Assembly: GCF_004362045.1 (NCBI RefSeq) | Contig: NZ_SNWX01000031.1 | Span: forward strand, 1-38,440 | Length of the DNA stretch: 38,440 bases | DNA from: Halanaerobium saccharolyticum | GTDB lineage: Bacteria; Bacillota; Halanaerobiia; Halanaerobiales; Halanaerobiaceae | Reading direction: 5' to 3' | Part shown: positions 1 through 8,258 of the stretch, in pieces | Layout: each line of letters begins with the position of its first letter | Position numbering within the stretch: position 1 is the first letter of the stretch | Position numbers and translations under genes: made by a program | Notes under the pieces: generated by a model | Told to the model about the DNA's origin: nothing | What the model saw: the letters and a program-made list of their open reading frames with translations, nothing else | Databases searched by the model: none

Positions 1-180
1 CTGTATCTTATTTGAGCTGATTTTAGTGTAGAAAATACTGTTTAGAGTAATATTTTATCTTTTTTATTTTTTAAAAATCATTTGCGGAATCTCTGGCCGA
101 GAAATCAGAAGAAAGCTATTTTTATATCATCTAACTCCAATTTAACACAAGTTTTTCCTGGTATTATTTTATTTTTCAAG
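1..180. other. AT-rich non-coding stretch at the window start
   Basis: All three forward frames hit stops within about 30 bp of the window edge, and no recognisable C-terminus of an upstream gene is visible. A TATAAT hexamer occurs at 190-195, inside the palindromic element, but no convincing -35 lies at the right distance. Apart from that element I see nothing in 1-379. Confidence 0.4.
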
Positions 181-353
181 TTCTAGTGATATAATACAAG
201 TTGAAGTGGAGTTTATATTTTGTTTTTCTGTAATTTTAACTTGAATGACTTTAAAACTTTATAAGAGTTCTAGTTTTTGTTTAAAGTTATTTTGGAAGGA
301 AAGTTAAAATTAAAGAAAAACAAGAATCAATAACTTAGAATATATCACTAGAA
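181..353. repeat. 173-bp imperfect palindromic (MITE-like) element upstream of tatD
   Basis: The outer 13 bp (181-193) is the exact reverse complement of 341-353. Inside, 221-242 pairs with 301-322 (21 of 22 positions) and 244-255 pairs with 280-291 (11 of 12). The whole segment could therefore fold into one long hairpin with two asymmetric bulges. There is no ORF inside and no obvious target-site duplication. The element ends about 14 bp before the tatD ribosome binding site. It could be a non-autonomous mobile element or a regulatory hairpin; no second copy was seen in this window. Confidence 0.7.
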
Positions 354-379
354 TATAAAATCAACTAGGAGGAAAAATC

Positions 380-1147
380 TTGCGTTTAATTGATACCCAT
401 GCTCATCTTGACTTTGATAATTACAATCAGGATCGAGAAGAAGTTTTAAATAGAGCCCGCAAAATTGGAGTAGAAAAAATAGTTAATATTGGTGCAGACC
501 TGGAAGGAAGCCGGAGAGCTGTTAAACTGGCTGAAAAATACGATGATGTGTATGCTGCAGTGGGGATTCATCCTCATGAGGCGGATACAGTTAATCAAAA
601 AAGTCTGGCTGAAATTATAAAATTAGCCTCTTCTTCGCGGGTGAAGGCAATTGGTGAATGTGGACTTGATTTTTATTATGATAACTCTCCTCGTGAAATT
701 CAGAAGGAAGCCTTTAAAAAACAGCTCAACTCAGCCTTAGAGCTCGAACTGCCGGTTGTTGTTCATTCGCGAGAGGCGGCAGCAGAAACTTTAGAAATTA
801 TAGATCAGACTGGTGACTTTGCAAAAAAATTGATCTTTCACTGTTATGCCTATGGTCCAGAGGAGATTGAGGAAATAATAAAGAGAGATTACTATGCAGC
901 TTTTGGAGGGTTAATTACTTTTAAGAATGCACAGCCAGTCAGAGATGCCTTAAAAAAGATGCCTTTAAACAGAATCTTGCTGGAAACCGATGCTCCTTAC
1001 CTGACACCGGCTCCTAATAGAGGTAAAAGAAATGAGCCAGCTTATTTAGAATATATTGTAAAAAAAGCAGCAGAAATTAAAGGGATTAGTGCTGAAAAAA
1101 TGGGAGAAATCACAACTGAGAATGCCGATAGAATCTATAATTTTTAA
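380..1147 (+). CDS. tatD: TatD family metal-dependent hydrolase (DNase)
   Basis: 255 aa, the full usual length. This is a TIM-barrel amidohydrolase-fold enzyme; family members act as metal-dependent 3'-5' exonucleases/DNases. Visible metal-site residues are the N-terminal HxH (H7, H9 in DTHAHL), E93 (GECGLDF), H129 (VVHSRE), H154 (FHCYA) and D204 (LETDAPYLTP, the family signature). The TTG start at 380 is supported by an AGGAGG ribosome site at 367-372. In Bacillus the homologue yabD sits just upstream of rnmV and rsmA; here rsmA follows one gene later. The palindromic element at 181-353 lies immediately upstream. Confidence 0.93.
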   Translation: MRLIDTHAHLDFDNYNQDREEVLNRARKIGVEKIVNIGADLEGSRRAVKLAEKYDDVYAAVGIHPHEADTVNQKSLAEIIKLASSSRVKAIGECGLDFYYDNSPREIQKEAFKKQLNSALELELPVVVHSREAAAETLEIIDQTGDFAKKLIFHCYAYGPEEIEEIIKRDYYAAFGGLITFKNAQPVRDALKKMPLNRILLETDAPYLTPAPNRGKRNEPAYLEYIVKKAAEIKGISAEKMGEITTENADRIYNF

Positions 1148-1192
1148 CTTTAGGTTATGTTTCAACAATAATCAATTTGGGAGGAAGCTAAA

Positions 1193-2089
1193 ATGAAAAT
1201 TGGAATTATTGGCCTGGGAGATATTGCTCAAAAAGCGTATTTACCTTTAATTACTCAGCTGGAGGAAGTTGAACCATATTTTTGTACCAGAACAGAAACT
1301 ACTCTGCGGCGGCTGGGAAAAAAGTATCGAGTTGATAAACTTTTTACTTCTTTAGAAGAGCTTTTAAAAGAAGATTTAGATGCCGCCTTTGTTCACGCTG
1401 CTACCGAAGCTCATTATCCCCTGGTAAAAAAACTGCTCCAAAATAAAATCCCTACTTTTGTCGATAAACCAATTAGCTATCATTTAGAGCAGACGGAAGA
1501 GTTAATCAATCTGGCCCAAAATAATAATGTTGTTTTAATGACCGGTTTTAACCGCCGCTATGTTCCAACCTACCGTTCGCTCTTGGAAATTCAAAATCCC
1601 AGAACAATTATTATGGAAAAGAACAGGATCGATCAACCGGGAGAGACCCGCAGTTTTATTCTGGATGACTTTATTCATGTAATTGATACCATTTCTTATT
1701 TAATGGGAGAGGTTGATTTAGATCTAATTGAGGTCAATAAAATTAAACGAAATGATAAACTTATTCAGGTGAGTTTAACTCTCAAAAATGGAGAGAATAC
1801 TGCGATTGGAATTATGAACCGTGATAATGCGATTACTGAAGAAATACTGGAAGTAATGGGCCTAAAAGTGAAGAAAAAAATCAAGAATATTACTCAGATA
1901 GTTGATTACACAGATGGTGGAGAAAAATTTTCTCAGACTGCAGGCTGGAATAAAATGGGATATGATCGTGGTTTTGTAGATATGATTGCTGAATTTTTAG
2001 AGCGGATCAAAAAAGGGGAAAATAATAAGCAGGAGCTGACAGCAGATTTATTAACCCACCGCCTGGCAGAAAAAGTTGTTAAAGCTTAA
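1193..2089 (+). CDS. Gfo/Idh/MocA family NAD(P)-dependent oxidoreductase
   Basis: 298 aa. The N-terminus has a Rossmann dinucleotide motif (IGIIGLGDIA, residues 3-12), and residues 91-93 (DKP) correspond to the EKP-type motif before the substrate domain. Members oxidise or reduce sugars, inositols or similar polyols; the substrate cannot be read from the sequence. A strong GGAGG lies at 1179-1183, 10 bp before the ATG. It sits between tatD and rsmA, where Bacillus carries rnmV (ribonuclease M5), so it replaces that gene in the local order. The next gene has its own promoter, so linkage to rsmA may only be positional. Confidence 0.85.
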   Translation: MKIGIIGLGDIAQKAYLPLITQLEEVEPYFCTRTETTLRRLGKKYRVDKLFTSLEELLKEDLDAAFVHAATEAHYPLVKKLLQNKIPTFVDKPISYHLEQTEELINLAQNNNVVLMTGFNRRYVPTYRSLLEIQNPRTIIMEKNRIDQPGETRSFILDDFIHVIDTISYLMGEVDLDLIEVNKIKRNDKLIQVSLTLKNGENTAIGIMNRDNAITEEILEVMGLKVKKKIKNITQIVDYTDGGEKFSQTAGWNKMGYDRGFVDMIAEFLERIKKGENNKQELTADLLTHRLAEKVVKA

Positions 2090-2124
2090 GGGGGAATTAA
2101 TTACACTAAGCCTTAAGCTGCTGT

Positions 2125-2172
2125 TTTTAAGAGGCATATAATTTTGCCTGACTTAAGTTAATATGATAAAAT
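2125..2172 (+). promoter_or_regulatory. Probable rsmA promoter overlapped by a hairpin
   Basis: TTGCCT at 2144-2149, 17 bp, then TAAAAT at 2167-2172 with an extended -10 TG (2164-2165). An interrupted stem (TTAAG/AGGCA with TGCCT/CTTAA) spans about 2127-2157 and overlaps the -35, so it could be a weak terminator for the upstream gene. Sequence-based call only. Confidence 0.5.
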
Positions 2173-2210
2173 TATAACAAATAATAAATTGAGGATGATT
2201 TAAAATTAAT

Positions 2211-3113
2211 ATGGAAAATAAAATTGCAACACCTTCGGAAACGAAAAAGATTCTCCGGGAACACAATTTAAACTTAAAAAAGAGTCTTGGCCAGAACTTT
2301 TTAGTTGATTCAAATATCATTGAAATTATTACTGCAGCAGCAGAGATACAGGGGGATGAATTTTTAATAGAGATTGGGCCCGGTATTGGTTCTTTAACTC
2401 AGTTATTATTAGAAGATCTGGACAGCGGTAAACTACTGGCAGTAGAAAAAGATGCTGCTATGGTTGCTGTTTTAGAGGATATTTTTGCTGGAGAAGAAAG
2501 GCTTTGTCTGCTCAACCAGGACGCGCTTAAAATCAACTGGGAAGAAGTGGCGGCTGAATACAATCCTGAGAATAGGAAGATAAAACTGATCGCAAATCTT
2601 CCTTATTATGTCACAACACCAATAATTATGGGAGTTTTAGAGAGTAATATTGAGCTGGAACAGATGGTTTTTATGGTCCAGAAGGAAGTTGGCGAAAGAA
2701 TTTGTGCTGGCCCGGAAACCAAAAAATTTGGTTCTTTAAGTGTGGCGGTTCAGTATCATATGCAGCCGGAAATTGTCCACCAGGTACCAGCTTCAGTTTT
2801 TATTCCTCAACCTGATGTTGATTCAGTAATTGTAAGTTTAACCCCCTATCAAGAAAATATTTATCAGGAAAAGGTAATAAGTAAAAAGTTTTTCTTTCAA
2901 ATTGTAAAATCTATTTTTCAGCAGCGCCGCAAAACCCTGCGCAACAGTCTCAGCAAATCTGCGGTAATTAATCTTGACCGGGATCTTGTGACCCAGGCTC
3001 TGGAGGATGAGGGGATTGGACTTAAAAAAAGAGGAGAAAAGCTTTCAATTTCTGAGATGATCTCCATCAGCAATAGAATTTATAAGATGAGAAATAATGC
3101 AGAAACTAATTAA
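2211..3113 (+). CDS. rsmA: 16S rRNA (adenine1518-N6/adenine1519-N6)-dimethyltransferase
   Basis: 300 aa. RsmA (KsgA) dimethylates two adjacent adenines in the 3' hairpin of 16S rRNA using S-adenosylmethionine, late in 30S assembly. Seen: the N-terminal SLGQNFLVD segment (25-33), the SAM-binding loop EIGPGIGSLT (54-63), and the catalytic motif NLPYY (129-133), followed by the C-terminal domain with QQRRKTLRNSL. The ATG at 2211 has only a weak upstream purine tract (GAGGA near 2191). It belongs to the tatD-rsmA-veg housekeeping order of Firmicutes. Confidence 0.96.
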   Translation: MENKIATPSETKKILREHNLNLKKSLGQNFLVDSNIIEIITAAAEIQGDEFLIEIGPGIGSLTQLLLEDLDSGKLLAVEKDAAMVAVLEDIFAGEERLCLLNQDALKINWEEVAAEYNPENRKIKLIANLPYYVTTPIIMGVLESNIELEQMVFMVQKEVGERICAGPETKKFGSLSVAVQYHMQPEIVHQVPASVFIPQPDVDSVIVSLTPYQENIYQEKVISKKFFFQIVKSIFQQRRKTLRNSLSKSAVINLDRDLVTQALEDEGIGLKKRGEKLSISEMISISNRIYKMRNNAETN

Positions 3114-3170
3114 ATAGAAGCTTATAAATATAAGTTATGGTTCAATGAATTTTTGAGAGGAGGCAGAAAA

Positions 3171-3410
3171 ATGGTTAAAGTAAAGATTTGTGCAGGCAGT
3201 CACTGCTCCCTTGTAGGAGCTTTAAATATTTTAGAGACTTTAGAAGAACTGCAGGAAGAATATCCCGATCAGATTCAGATTGAAAAAGTTGAATGTCTGG
3301 ATAAGTGTGAGGATATCAAAAAAGCTCCAGTTGTTAAAGTTGATGATGAACTTATTACTTCAGCTCAGAATCAGATTGTAATCAGCAAAGTAATGGAGAG
3401 GATAAAATGA
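3171..3410 (+). CDS. Thioredoxin-like [2Fe-2S] ferredoxin (NuoE/HymA-like)
   Basis: 79 aa from the ATG at 3171, which has a GAGGAGG ribosome site at 3157-3163; an in-frame TTG further up would read through that site. Four cysteines, C7, C12, C42 and C46, give the C-x4-C...C-x3-C spacing of thioredoxin-fold [2Fe-2S] proteins such as the NuoE/HymA subunits of bifurcating hydrogenases and complex I. Its stop overlaps the hydrogenase start by 4 bp (ATGA), so the two are translationally coupled. Inferred role: electron carrier or subunit for that hydrogenase. Confidence 0.85.
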   Translation: MVKVKICAGSHCSLVGALNILETLEELQEEYPDQIQIEKVECLDKCEDIKKAPVVKVDDELITSAQNQIVISKVMERIK

Positions 3411-4909
3411 GCAAACTAAAGGGTATTTATACTGATATAGTAAAAATCCGACGGATGGTCTTTGCTGAGCTGGCCGGTCTTGCTCTTAAAGATGCAGAGT
3501 GTGAAGAATTTGATAAAATTCCTTATCGGATTATTGACACTGAAGAAGCTACATATCGCTCAAGTATTTTTAAGGAAAGAGCAATAGTTGCTGCCCGAGT
3601 TCGAATGGGATTGGGTATGGATTATGAAACAAACCAGGAGCACAAACTGCTTTCAGAAGGAATTAGAGATTTTCTTAATAATGATAATCAGTTAACAGAA
3701 CCGCTGGTCAATGTGATTCGTTTTGCCTGTGAGAAATGCCCGACTAATGCTCATTTTGTCACCAATAACTGCCGTAAATGTCTGGCTCATCCCTGCAGTA
3801 TTGTCTGCCCGGTTGATGCGGTTAGTATTGAAGAACATGCGGCTGTAATTGATCAGGAAAAGTGTATTAACTGTGGTAAATGTAAGGAAGCCTGTCCCTA
3901 TGAGGCTATTGTTAATTATGAGCGCCCCTGTGCAGCTGCCTGTGGAGTTGATGCTATAGAAAGTGATGATTATAATCGAGCCAGAATTAATCAGAATAAA
4001 TGTGTTAGCTGCGGTCAGTGTATTATTGCCTGTCCATTTGGAGCTATTGCAGATAAGTCTATGATTTATCAACTTTTAAAATCAATTAATCGGGGAGAAG
4101 ATGTGCGGGCAATTATTGCTCCTTCTTTTGTGGGGCAGTTTGGTCCCTTAGTTTCGGCAGAAAAAATTGTAGCAGCCCTAAAAAAATTAGGAATGAAAGA
4201 AGTTAGAGAGGTTAGTTTAGGGGCAGACTTTGCTTCTCTACATGAGGCTGAGCTTTTTGCTGAAGATGTTCCGGAGCAGCAGTCTTATATCGGTACCTCC
4301 TGCTGTCCGTCCTGGACATATATTGCTGATAAGCATGTACCTGAAACTAGAGAAAATATTTCAGACTCAAGCTCCCCCATGATTTTTGCAGCGCAGTCTG
4401 TAAAAGAAAATAATCAGGACAGCAAAGTTGTATTTATCGGTCCCTGTGTTTCTAAAAAACTGGAAGCTTTAAGTGAAAAGGTAAAAGATGAGGTAGATTT
4501 TGTAATAACTTTTGAGGAACTGGCAGCAATATTTGTCGCTGCAGATATTGAGCTGACTAAAGTTGAGGCAGAAGAAGAAATTAGTGATGCCTCATATTAC
4601 GGCCGTGCTTATGCCAATGCTGGTGGAGTAGCGGAAGCAATCAGACAGAATTTAAAAGAAAAATATGAGATTGACCCTCCAATTACTAAAGCAGATGGGC
4701 TTGCAGACTGTAAGAAAACCTTAACTAAGGCGAAAGCTGGTGTGCTTGAGGGTCATTTGATTGAAGGCATGGCCTGTGAGGGCGGCTGTGTTGGGGGTCC
4801 TGGGACCTTACTGGCAACAAACCGCGGTGCTAAAAATGTAAGCAAGTTTGCTGAACAATCTCCATATAAATTTGCTTTTGAAAATGATAAGCTAAATGAC
4901 AGGGATTAA
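3407..4909 (+). CDS. Monomeric [FeFe] hydrogenase, group B-like
   Basis: 500 aa. Interconverts protons plus electrons and H2. The N-terminal part binds Fe-S clusters: C122/125/130/134, C153/156/159/163 and C199/202/205/209, plus a C175-x3-C179 pair. The H-cluster domain has L1 TSCCPSW (297-303), L2 GPCVSKK (345-351) and L3 MACEGGCVGGPG (455-466), giving cluster ligands C300, C347, C457 and C461. The neighbouring C299, the proton-relay cysteine of group A enzymes, is kept, so catalysis is plausible. L2 begins GPC rather than the MPC of group A, which fits group B. Cotranscribed with the [2Fe-2S] gene. No HydE/F/G maturases are in this window. Confidence 0.9.
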   Translation: MSKLKGIYTDIVKIRRMVFAELAGLALKDAECEEFDKIPYRIIDTEEATYRSSIFKERAIVAARVRMGLGMDYETNQEHKLLSEGIRDFLNNDNQLTEPLVNVIRFACEKCPTNAHFVTNNCRKCLAHPCSIVCPVDAVSIEEHAAVIDQEKCINCGKCKEACPYEAIVNYERPCAAACGVDAIESDDYNRARINQNKCVSCGQCIIACPFGAIADKSMIYQLLKSINRGEDVRAIIAPSFVGQFGPLVSAEKIVAALKKLGMKEVREVSLGADFASLHEAELFAEDVPEQQSYIGTSCCPSWTYIADKHVPETRENISDSSSPMIFAAQSVKENNQDSKVVFIGPCVSKKLEALSEKVKDEVDFVITFEELAAIFVAADIELTKVEAEEEISDASYYGRAYANAGGVAEAIRQNLKEKYEIDPPITKADGLADCKKTLTKAKAGVLEGHLIEGMACEGGCVGGPGTLLATNRGAKNVSKFAEQSPYKFAFENDKLNDRD

Positions 4910-4968
4910 TAATCTTTTTTGGTGGATAAAATTATTGTTTTAACTTAGTTATTTTGTCACCCAGATTT

Positions 4969-4997
4969 TTGCTAAAGCAGATATCTTATGATATAAT
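4969..4997 (+). promoter_or_regulatory. veg promoter (sigma-A type, extended -10)
   Basis: TTGCTA at 4969-4974, a 17-bp spacer, then TATAAT at 4992-4997 with TG at 4989-4990. It lies 36 bp before the veg start. In Bacillus veg is likewise driven by a strong vegetative promoter. Confidence 0.75.
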
Positions 4998-5032
4998 TAT
5001 TTTTGAATTGTTTTTAAAATGAGGTGAATCTG

Positions 5033-5290
5033 ATGGAAGAAAATGTTCTAGATAAAATCAAAGAGGAAGTAAAATCTTTTGTCGGCCATCGAGTCAGTGT
5101 TAAAGCTAATCGAGGTAGACGAAAAGCAGTGGAAAAAGAAGGCGTTTTAGAAAAAACGCATGAAAATGTCTTTATAGTGAGAATTAAGGACCACAATCAA
5201 ATTAGGCGGCTATCTTATTCTTATTCGGATCTATTAACTGATAATGTCGTTGTGAAGTCTAAAGATGATGAGGTTAAGATAGGAGTTTGA
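5033..5290 (+). CDS. veg: Veg protein
   Basis: 85 aa, the same size as Bacillus subtilis Veg (86 aa), with the conserved core KANRGRRK (24-31) and the SYSYSDLLT segment near the C-terminus. Veg is a small cytoplasmic protein linked to biofilm-matrix regulation in Bacillus; its molecular activity is poorly defined. The ATG at 5033 is chosen because GAGGTG at 5021-5026 is its ribosome site; a GTG at 5024 lies inside that site. A terminator follows 30 bp after the stop, so it is probably monocistronic. Its place after rsmA matches the Firmicute order. Confidence 0.92.
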   Translation: MEENVLDKIKEEVKSFVGHRVSVKANRGRRKAVEKEGVLEKTHENVFIVRIKDHNQIRRLSYSYSDLLTDNVVVKSKDDEVKIGV

Positions 5291-5319
5291 TTTTAGATAG
5301 AGCAAATAAATTTAATAGA

Positions 5320-5346
5320 GCAGCCCGGGGTGGCTGCTTTTTTTTG
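5320..5346 (+). terminator. Rho-independent terminator after veg
   Basis: The stem GCAGCC (5320-5325) pairs with GGCTGC (5332-5337) and is followed by an uninterrupted run of T. Confidence 0.9.
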
Positions 5347-5464
5347 TCATTTTTTCTCTAAAATAGCTGGAAAGGATTTATCCTGTCTTGACGGTAGATC
5401 TTAATTATGAATACCATAATCACAGTATATTTTAAAAATATGAAATATAAAAGGGGAGATAGGT

Positions 5465-7165
5465 TTGGGAATTGACATGGCTATAGGCTTACTCGGTGGT
5501 CTGGGCCTTTTTATTTATGGAATGAAACAGATGAGTGAGGGTCTGCAGAAAACTGCCGGTAAAAGATTGCGTCATTTTTTAGCTGCCATGACTTCAAAAC
5601 CAATTATGGGTGTTGGAGTAGGAACAGCTATAACTGCTATTATTCAGAGTAGTAGTGCTACTACAGTTATGGTCGTAGGTTTTGTTAACGCAGGTTTAAT
5701 GACTCTGTTCCAATCGATTGGTGTTATTATGGGTGCCAATATTGGAACGACAGTAACAGCCCAGTTAATTGCGTTTAAACTCGGGGACTATGCATTCCAT
5801 GCAATAGCAATTGGTGCTTTTACATATTTATTTTCTAAAAGCAAAAAATTTCAATATATAGGACAGGTTTTTCTTGGGTTTGGTCTTTTATTTCTGGGAC
5901 TGGAAACTATGGGAGATACTATGGCCCCCCTGGAAAGCTCACCAGTTTTTATTGACTGGATGGAAAGTTTTGCTCAATATCCAATTCTAGGTATTTTAAC
6001 AGGTATTGTTGTTACAGTTGCTGTTCAGAGTAGTTCAGCTTCATTTGGTATTTTATTAGGTCTTGTTACAGCAGGAGCGATTCATTACGAAGCTGCCATC
6101 CCAATTCTTTTAGGTAGTAACATTGGTACCACTGTTACTGCAATTTTATCAGCTATCGGAGCAAATTTGACTGCCAAAAGAGCTGCAGCAGCACATTTTT
6201 TGTTTAATGTTTTAGGAGCCGGAATAATGATTGCTTTTCTCTATCTAGTTCCTGACTTTGGAGGTCTACTCCAAAATTTACTTATTGATGTTAGCGCATT
6301 TTTTGGTCAGATTAATCCCTCAGAAGAAAGGCTGCTGGCTAATACTCATACCTTTTTTAATGTTTTAAATACTTTACTCTGGCTTCCATTTACAGGTTTT
6401 ATGGTTTATTTAGTAAAAAAGATGCTGCCGGGAGAAGATTTAACTTTAAAAAGGGGAACTACCTTTATTGATGATAGAATGTTGAGTACTCCTTATGTTG
6501 CAATTGACCAGGTTAAAAAAGAAATACTGGCAATGGGTAAAATTTCTAAAGATATGGTTTGTGATTCTGTAGATGGATTTTTGAATAAAGATGGTGAAGT
6601 TATCAAAAAAATTAGGCATCATGAGGATATTGTGAATGAGATGGAAGAAGAATTACTTCATTTTATTCAAAAAATACCGCAGGGTCAATTAAATGATGTT
6701 GATATCAGAACTCTGGATAAGTATTTTGCAGTTGTTGATGATATTGAAAGTATCGCTGATGATGCTGATGATATTACAGAGTTGATTGAAAATCGCCTGG
6801 AGAACAAACTTAAGTTTTCTTCTGATGCTCAATCTACAATTCAGGAAGTATATTCTATTATCTGTGAGGTTTTAGATAAAACTTTAGAATTGATTGAAAC
6901 CGATAATTTAGAAATTGCTGCAGAAATTTTGGCAGCAGAAGAAAAATTAGATCAAATGCAGATTCAATTTAGACAGGAAAGTATCAGCAGAATTAAAGGT
7001 TCGGAAAAAGGTAGTTGTGATCCTAATTCTGGTATAATACTCCTTGAACTTCTTGATGATCTGGAACATATTAGTGATCAAATGGCTGATATTGCCCATA
7101 GCATAATAGAAATATATGAAGATGAAAGTACTGGTCAAGAGGTAAAAGAGGTAAATGTAGTGTAA
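5465..7165 (+). CDS. Na+/phosphate cotransporter (NptA family) with C-terminal PhoU-like domain
   Basis: 566 aa. The membrane part (about 1-320) holds the two inverted repeats of the family: QSSSATT (61-67) with GANIGTT (90-96), and QSSSASFG (188-195) with a second GSNIGTT. The cytoplasmic part from about 340 is helical and PhoU-like. Members import phosphate with Na+, which suits a saline habitat. The TTG at 5465 has GGGGAG about 7 bp upstream; an ATG at 5477 is an alternative start. A strong terminator follows. It opens a block of phosphate genes (phoPR, pst), so it may be in the Pho regulon, but I see no clear PhoP boxes before it. Confidence 0.88.
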   Translation: MGIDMAIGLLGGLGLFIYGMKQMSEGLQKTAGKRLRHFLAAMTSKPIMGVGVGTAITAIIQSSSATTVMVVGFVNAGLMTLFQSIGVIMGANIGTTVTAQLIAFKLGDYAFHAIAIGAFTYLFSKSKKFQYIGQVFLGFGLLFLGLETMGDTMAPLESSPVFIDWMESFAQYPILGILTGIVVTVAVQSSSASFGILLGLVTAGAIHYEAAIPILLGSNIGTTVTAILSAIGANLTAKRAAAAHFLFNVLGAGIMIAFLYLVPDFGGLLQNLLIDVSAFFGQINPSEERLLANTHTFFNVLNTLLWLPFTGFMVYLVKKMLPGEDLTLKRGTTFIDDRMLSTPYVAIDQVKKEILAMGKISKDMVCDSVDGFLNKDGEVIKKIRHHEDIVNEMEEELLHFIQKIPQGQLNDVDIRTLDKYFAVVDDIESIADDADDITELIENRLENKLKFSSDAQSTIQEVYSIICEVLDKTLELIETDNLEIAAEILAAEEKLDQMQIQFRQESISRIKGSEKGSCDPNSGIILLELLDDLEHISDQMADIAHSIIEIYEDESTGQEVKEVNVV

Positions 7166-7204
7166 GTTTACAATAAATTAACATTTAAATAGCTTTATTT
7201 GGGT

Positions 7205-7235
7205 AGAGCCTCCTTTTTATAGGAGGCTCTTTTTG
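7205..7235 (+). terminator. Rho-independent terminator after the Na+/Pi transporter
   Basis: AGAGCCTCCT (7205-7214) pairs perfectly with AGGAGGCTCT (7221-7230), followed by TTTTT. Confidence 0.95.
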
Positions 7236-7243
7236 CTATAATG

Positions 7244-7412
7244 GAGAAAAGGGATTATTTAAATTGACCATAGTCTCCATTAACGCCTCTTATTGAGATT
7301 TTATTGTGGTTGTTTCTAACTCCCTGCGGTCAAACATCGAAACAACTAATAACAATAAAATCTAATCGAGGCTATTTCGACTAAAGTATCAATTTAAATA
7401 ATCCCTTTTCTC
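7244..7412. repeat. 169-bp palindromic (MITE-like) element
   Basis: Perfect 24-bp terminal inverted repeats at 7244-7267 and 7389-7412. Further internal pairings stay in register: TAGTC 7271-7275 with 7379-7383, GCCTC 7285-7289 with 7368-7372, a 12-bp block 7296-7307 with 7352-7363, and GTTGTTTC 7309-7316 with 7339-7346. A 22-nt loop remains. No ORF lies inside. Size and architecture resemble the element at 181-353, but the sequence is different. Confidence 0.8.
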
Positions 7413-7472
7413 TGAAAAATACTTGTAATTTAAGTTTGAATCTTAGCTTAGCAAATTACCTTAATGATAGTT

Positions 7473-7543
7473 TAATAAAATCTAATCAAAGCTATTCCGT
7501 CTGAAGTGCAAAATCAGATAAACCTTTTCTCGGGAGATACTTG
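7473..7543. repeat. Decayed partial copy of the 7244-7412 element's right half
   Basis: This 71-bp stretch is a diverged direct repeat of 7353-7425, offset by about 120 bp. Shared blocks include AATAAAATCTAATC, GCTATT, the CTTTTCTC end and ATACTTG. It runs past the palindrome end, so the duplicated unit includes flanking DNA. It supplies the apparent upstream in-frame extension of the GrpB-family gene. The rest of the 7166-7607 gap holds the terminator at 7205 and the palindromic element; I see nothing else in it. Confidence 0.6.
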
Positions 7544-7607
7544 GAGTGCTGATTTATATGTTTATTTAATTAATTGTTCTAATGATAGTTACATTAAGGA
7601 GGTTAGA

Positions 7608-8201
7608 ATGGCTAAATCACTTTCTAAGATGTCGCTGGAAGAATTGTGGCAGCTTTTTCCAATAGTTTTAAAGGAACATAATTCCGAATATAAAAATTGG
7701 TATTTAGAAGAAAAAGAAAAGTTAGAAGCTCTTTTGCCTGAAAGTTTCATTGAAAGGATTAATCATATAGGTAGTACTGCAGTTCCAGGACTGCTGGCCA
7801 AACCAACAGTTGATATTTTGCTGGAAATCAACAGAAAGTCTGAACTTTCAGAAGTAGAAAGTAAACTTAAAAATGCTGGTTGGACTTTGATGCATAGAAA
7901 TCAGGAAAATGAAGAACTAGATTTAGTTTTTAACAAAGGATATACCCAGGCAGGATTTGCAGATAAAGTTTTTCACCTTCATTTACGCTACTTTGGTGAC
8001 TGGGATGAATTATATTTTCGGGATTATCTAATTGCACATCCGGAAATAGCTAAAAAGTATGGAGAGCTAAAAAAAGAGTTAGCAAAAGAGTTTAAACATA
8101 ATCGTGATGGTTATACTGAAGCTAAAACCGAATTTATTAGTAAGTGGACTGCAGAAGCCAGAAAAGAATTTGGACAAAAATATTTATCGAAGAAGAAATA
8201 A
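7608..8201 (+). CDS. GrpB family protein (nucleotidyltransferase-like)
   Basis: 197 aa from the ATG at 7608, preceded by a strong AAGGAGG at 7596-7602. A longer reading from a GTG at 7506 would add 34 residues encoded by the decayed repeat and is unlikely. The core IGSTAVPGLLAKPTVDILLE (about residues 46-65) is the GrpB/UPF0157 signature, a nucleotidyltransferase-superfamily fold; in some proteins it is fused to dephospho-CoA kinase. The true substrate is unknown. It stands alone between the repeat region and phoP; any link to phosphate signalling is positional only. Confidence 0.85.
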   Translation: MAKSLSKMSLEELWQLFPIVLKEHNSEYKNWYLEEKEKLEALLPESFIERINHIGSTAVPGLLAKPTVDILLEINRKSELSEVESKLKNAGWTLMHRNQENEELDLVFNKGYTQAGFADKVFHLHLRYFGDWDELYFRDYLIAHPEIAKKYGELKKELAKEFKHNRDGYTEAKTEFISKWTAEARKEFGQKYLSKKK

Positions 8202-8258
8202 AAATTTCGTGTCATTTTAAATAATAAGTGGAAAATAAGAAATCCGGGAGGATTTATA

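Noticed and set aside
3692-4072. Minus-strand open frame inside the hydrogenase gene
   Set aside because: It is a shadow of the well-supported [FeFe] hydrogenase frame and has no recognisable domain or ribosome site.
5377-5420. Possible PhoP boxes before the Na+/Pi transporter
   Set aside because: TTTATC and TTGACG are 11 bp apart, but the following steps do not match; too weak compared with the pstS array.
7506-7607. N-terminal extension of the GrpB-family gene from a GTG at 7506
   Set aside because: The extension is encoded by the decayed repeat and has no ribosome site; the ATG at 7608 has a strong AAGGAGG and the expected family length.
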